Assembly: GCF_016862975.1 (NCBI RefSeq)
Contig: NZ_BONZ01000081.1
Coordinates: 1 to 64,000 of the forward strand
Direction: 5' to 3'
DNA length: 64,000 nt
Origin: Rugosimonospora africana
GTDB taxonomy: Bacteria; Actinomycetota; Actinomycetes; Mycobacteriales; Micromonosporaceae
In this document: in pieces, positions 62,183 to 64,000 of the stretch
How the letters are laid out: each line of letters starts with the position of its first letter
Position numbering within the stretch: position 1 is the first letter of the stretch
Translations under genes and position numbers: made by a program
The notes under the pieces: model-generated
Told to the model about the DNA's origin: nothing
Seen by the model: only the letters and a program-made list of their open reading frames with translations
Database searches by the model: none

Positions 62183-64000
62183 TCAGTGGTGGCCGGGAGC
62201 GCTCCGCACCCGCACGGTCGCCCGGGTCACGTACCCGGACCCGGCGCCGGTCGCGGCGAGTACCGCGACGCCGGCCGCCGTGTCCGCGGGGATCGGCGCG
62301 ACGAACCACACCGCGCCGTGCCGGTCGGCGGTGGCCCGTCCGAGGACCGTGGAGCCGAGCCGCACCTCGACACTCTCCCCCGCCCGGTAACCGCCGGCGC
62401 GCAGGGTCGCGGTCGAGCCCGCGACCACGGGACCGGCGACCTGCAGCCGGCCCGGGGTCAGCGACGCCTGGTACTCGTGGCAGACGTCGCCCTGGACGCC
62501 GACCTCCGGGGCCGGGGTGCCGCCGGTGACTCCGTCGTCCTCGCGGACGGTCAGGGTGTTGAAGCCCTTGTCCCCCATGACCGCGCCGGAGACATCGGTG
62601 ACCGAGGTCTTGAACGACGTGGAGGCGGTGGCGCTGGGCAGTGTGTCGCCGTACGTCGGCACGGTCACCGGCACGCAGACCTGGCCGGGGGCGAACGTCA
62701 CCTTCCGCGTCGCGGCGCCGGCCCCGGCCTTGGTGGAGCCGAACACGCTGACGTAGCCGGTGACCGGGTGGCCGACCGGGCGGGACAGCACGGCCGCGAT
62801 CCGGGCGGTACCCGGTCCGAAGCCCTCGTCGACGTTCGTCGCCGCCAGGTTCACGGTCGGCTGCTGTACCGGTACGGTCACCCCGACCCCGCGGTCCTCC
62901 AGTGCGAGGTCGGACAGGTAGACGCCACCGGCGGCGGTGCCGTCCGCACCGGTCGCGGCGGTGAACCGCACCTCGCGGATGTCGGTGAGGTTCAGCCCGT
63001 GCTGACCGGTCCGGCTGGGCTCGCCCGCCGTCGCGCGACGACCCGTCAGCTCCGCCGTCGGGATCGTCACCTGCTGCAGGATCACCTTGCGCAGCCAGGG
63101 TGAGGTGGTCCCCGGCATCCGGGTGACGGCCTGCGGGTTGAGCGTGGAGACCGGAGCGGACCAGGTGCGTCCGGCGCCGTCGACGACGCTGACGACCAGG
63201 TCGGTGCCGGTGGAGACGAACTCGTCGGCGGCGACCTTCACCGAGAGCTGGTCGTACCGGCGCACGTCGCGGGCCCCGGCGGGTACGGCGACCCGTACCT
63301 GACCGGTCAACGAGGTCCACGTCAGGTGGAGCATCGGGGAGGCCGGGACGTTCCAGGCCCACTGCGCCGGCGACCAGTGCGGCACGGCAGCCTCGTTGAG
63401 GGTGGTGGAGCAGTACGGCAGCGGCTGCGCCGCGGTCACTCCGCCGGTACCGCCCATGCTGGCGCACACGCTGGCGGTGGCGCCGCCGTACGCGCGCACG
63501 GCGGCGCTCGCCCGCTCGAAGGTGGCGATGTCCACCCGCGACTTCGCCGGCTGGGTCGCGCTGGATGTGACGTGGGCGAACGGCGTCGACGGGGCGATCA
63601 CCGAGGAGCCGTCGAACAGCGGCTGGAACCGCTTGTCATCGCCGAGGACGAGCCGGAAGAAGCCGGCGATGTAGGCGGTCCCGACGTCGACCTGCTGAGC
63701 CGGGGTGAGCCGGGTCGTGGTGGGAGAGGTCGGGGCGCACACCGGGTCGCCGGCGCCCGCGGCGCCCGACCAGTCGTCGGCGGTACCCGACGGCCAGCCG
63801 CCGGGGGTCCAGATGGTGTTGAAGTAGTTGTGGTTGGCGCCCATCACGAGAACAGCCGAGCGCAGCACGTTGTCGTCGAAGGCGTGCCGCGAGTCGTCGA
63901 CGATGTGCTGGCCCATCAGGTTTTCCACGTCTCCGTCGCAGTACGGCAGGACGGTCGCGGTGGCCACGTCGGGCAGGGAGATGCGGTCGTAGTCGACCGG
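62183..64000 (-). CDS. Secreted alpha/beta hydrolase, C-terminal part (truncated by window)
   Basis: The gene runs off the right edge; 605 residues are visible. The visible part starts within the catalytic domain. VLPYCDGDVENLMGQHIVDDSR carries the acid residue region and VLVMGANHNYFNTIW holds the likely catalytic His of a serine hydrolase triad. The nucleophile lies outside the window. Several beta-sandwich-like regions follow (from about residue 205), ending in a Gly/Val-rich domain (TATLRAGGYRAGESVEVRLG). Probably a large secreted lipase or esterase with accessory domains. Confidence 0.75.
   Translation of the reverse strand, partial: PVDYDRISLPDVATATVLPYCDGDVENLMGQHIVDDSRHAFDDNVLRSAVLVMGANHNYFNTIWTPGGWPSGTADDWSGAAGAGDPVCAPTSPTTTRLTPAQQVDVGTAYIAGFFRLVLGDDKRFQPLFDGSSVIAPSTPFAHVTSSATQPAKSRVDIATFERASAAVRAYGGATASVCASMGGTGGVTAAQPLPYCSTTLNEAAVPHWSPAQWAWNVPASPMLHLTWTSLTGQVRVAVPAGARDVRRYDQLSVKVAADEFVSTGTDLVVSVVDGAGRTWSAPVSTLNPQAVTRMPGTTSPWLRKVILQQVTIPTAELTGRRATAGEPSRTGQHGLNLTDIREVRFTAATGADGTAAGGVYLSDLALEDRGVGVTVPVQQPTVNLAATNVDEGFGPGTARIAAVLSRPVGHPVTGYVSVFGSTKAGAGAATRKVTFAPGQVCVPVTVPTYGDTLPSATASTSFKTSVTDVSGAVMGDKGFNTLTVREDDGVTGGTPAPEVGVQGDVCHEYQASLTPGRLQVAGPVVAGSTATLRAGGYRAGESVEVRLGSTVLGRATADRHGAVWFVAPIPADTAAGVAVLAATGAGSGYVTRATVRVRSAPGHH

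Overview
The window is very GC-rich DNA with dense, often translationally coupled genes, many GTG starts, BTAD/NB-ARC and XRE/NB-ARC regulators, a TetR/GntR-type resistance regulator and abundant secreted carbohydrate enzymes. This is typical of a filamentous soil actinomycete. Micromonosporales is a reasonable guess, but nothing here fixes the genus. No rRNA, tRNA, CRISPR array or phage was seen. Both ends cut genes: an LCP-family cell-wall ligase on the left and a secreted alpha/beta hydrolase on the right.

Layout. 1-6.1 kb: end of an LCP gene, a secreted pectate lyase, then a BlaI-M56-permease operon facing a COG4280-like membrane protein across a palindromic operator. 6.1-13.5 kb: an esterase, an MFS transporter, a rifamycin phosphotransferase (rph) preceded by a rifamycin-associated-element-like repeat, and an FAD monooxygenase divergent from a GntR-TetR double-HTH regulator. 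13.6-17.3 kb: a DUF2089/SHOCT-like trio and a PadR-DUF1048-ABC exporter operon. 17.4-23.6 kb: a BTAD/NB-ARC/TPR regulator downstream of three cell-surface proteins (a metallopeptidase-like lipoprotein and two proteins with related ectodomains). 23.7-33.7 kb: EamA/Lrp, a TnpB-only insertion sequence, small stress-type enzymes, an XRE-NB-ARC-TPR regulator, LysR/cyclase and VOC genes.

33.9-48.2 kb is the most striking part. It holds a LacI-controlled sugar locus with GH116, GH172 (DUF2961) and GH183 (DUF4185) proteins, an L-fucose/D-arabinose-type isomerase, a polyol dehydrogenase and an ABC sugar importer. GH183, GH172 and GH116 together are the enzyme set known to dismantle mycobacterial D-arabinan. 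L-fucose isomerases also act on D-arabinose. I therefore read the region as a D-arabinan/D-arabinose utilisation locus. A secreted GH183 would cut D-arabinan outside, the SBP-permease system would import fragments, cytoplasmic GH172 and GH116 would release D-arabinose, and the isomerase would make D-ribulose. Four near-identical G[AT]AA[TC]CGATT[AT]C sites in front of all three transcription units tie them to the local LacI repressor. One gene in the GH116-isomerase operon (33874-34803) has no function I recognise and is the best candidate for a new pathway component.

48.4-64 kb: a secreted DUF6351 protein, a four-gene operon ending in a NarL-type two-component system, a GNAT protein, an ltrA gene broken by one in-frame stop, an MFS/DUF5937 pair, and a NACHT NTPase coupled by a 4-base overlap to a membrane M28 peptidase.
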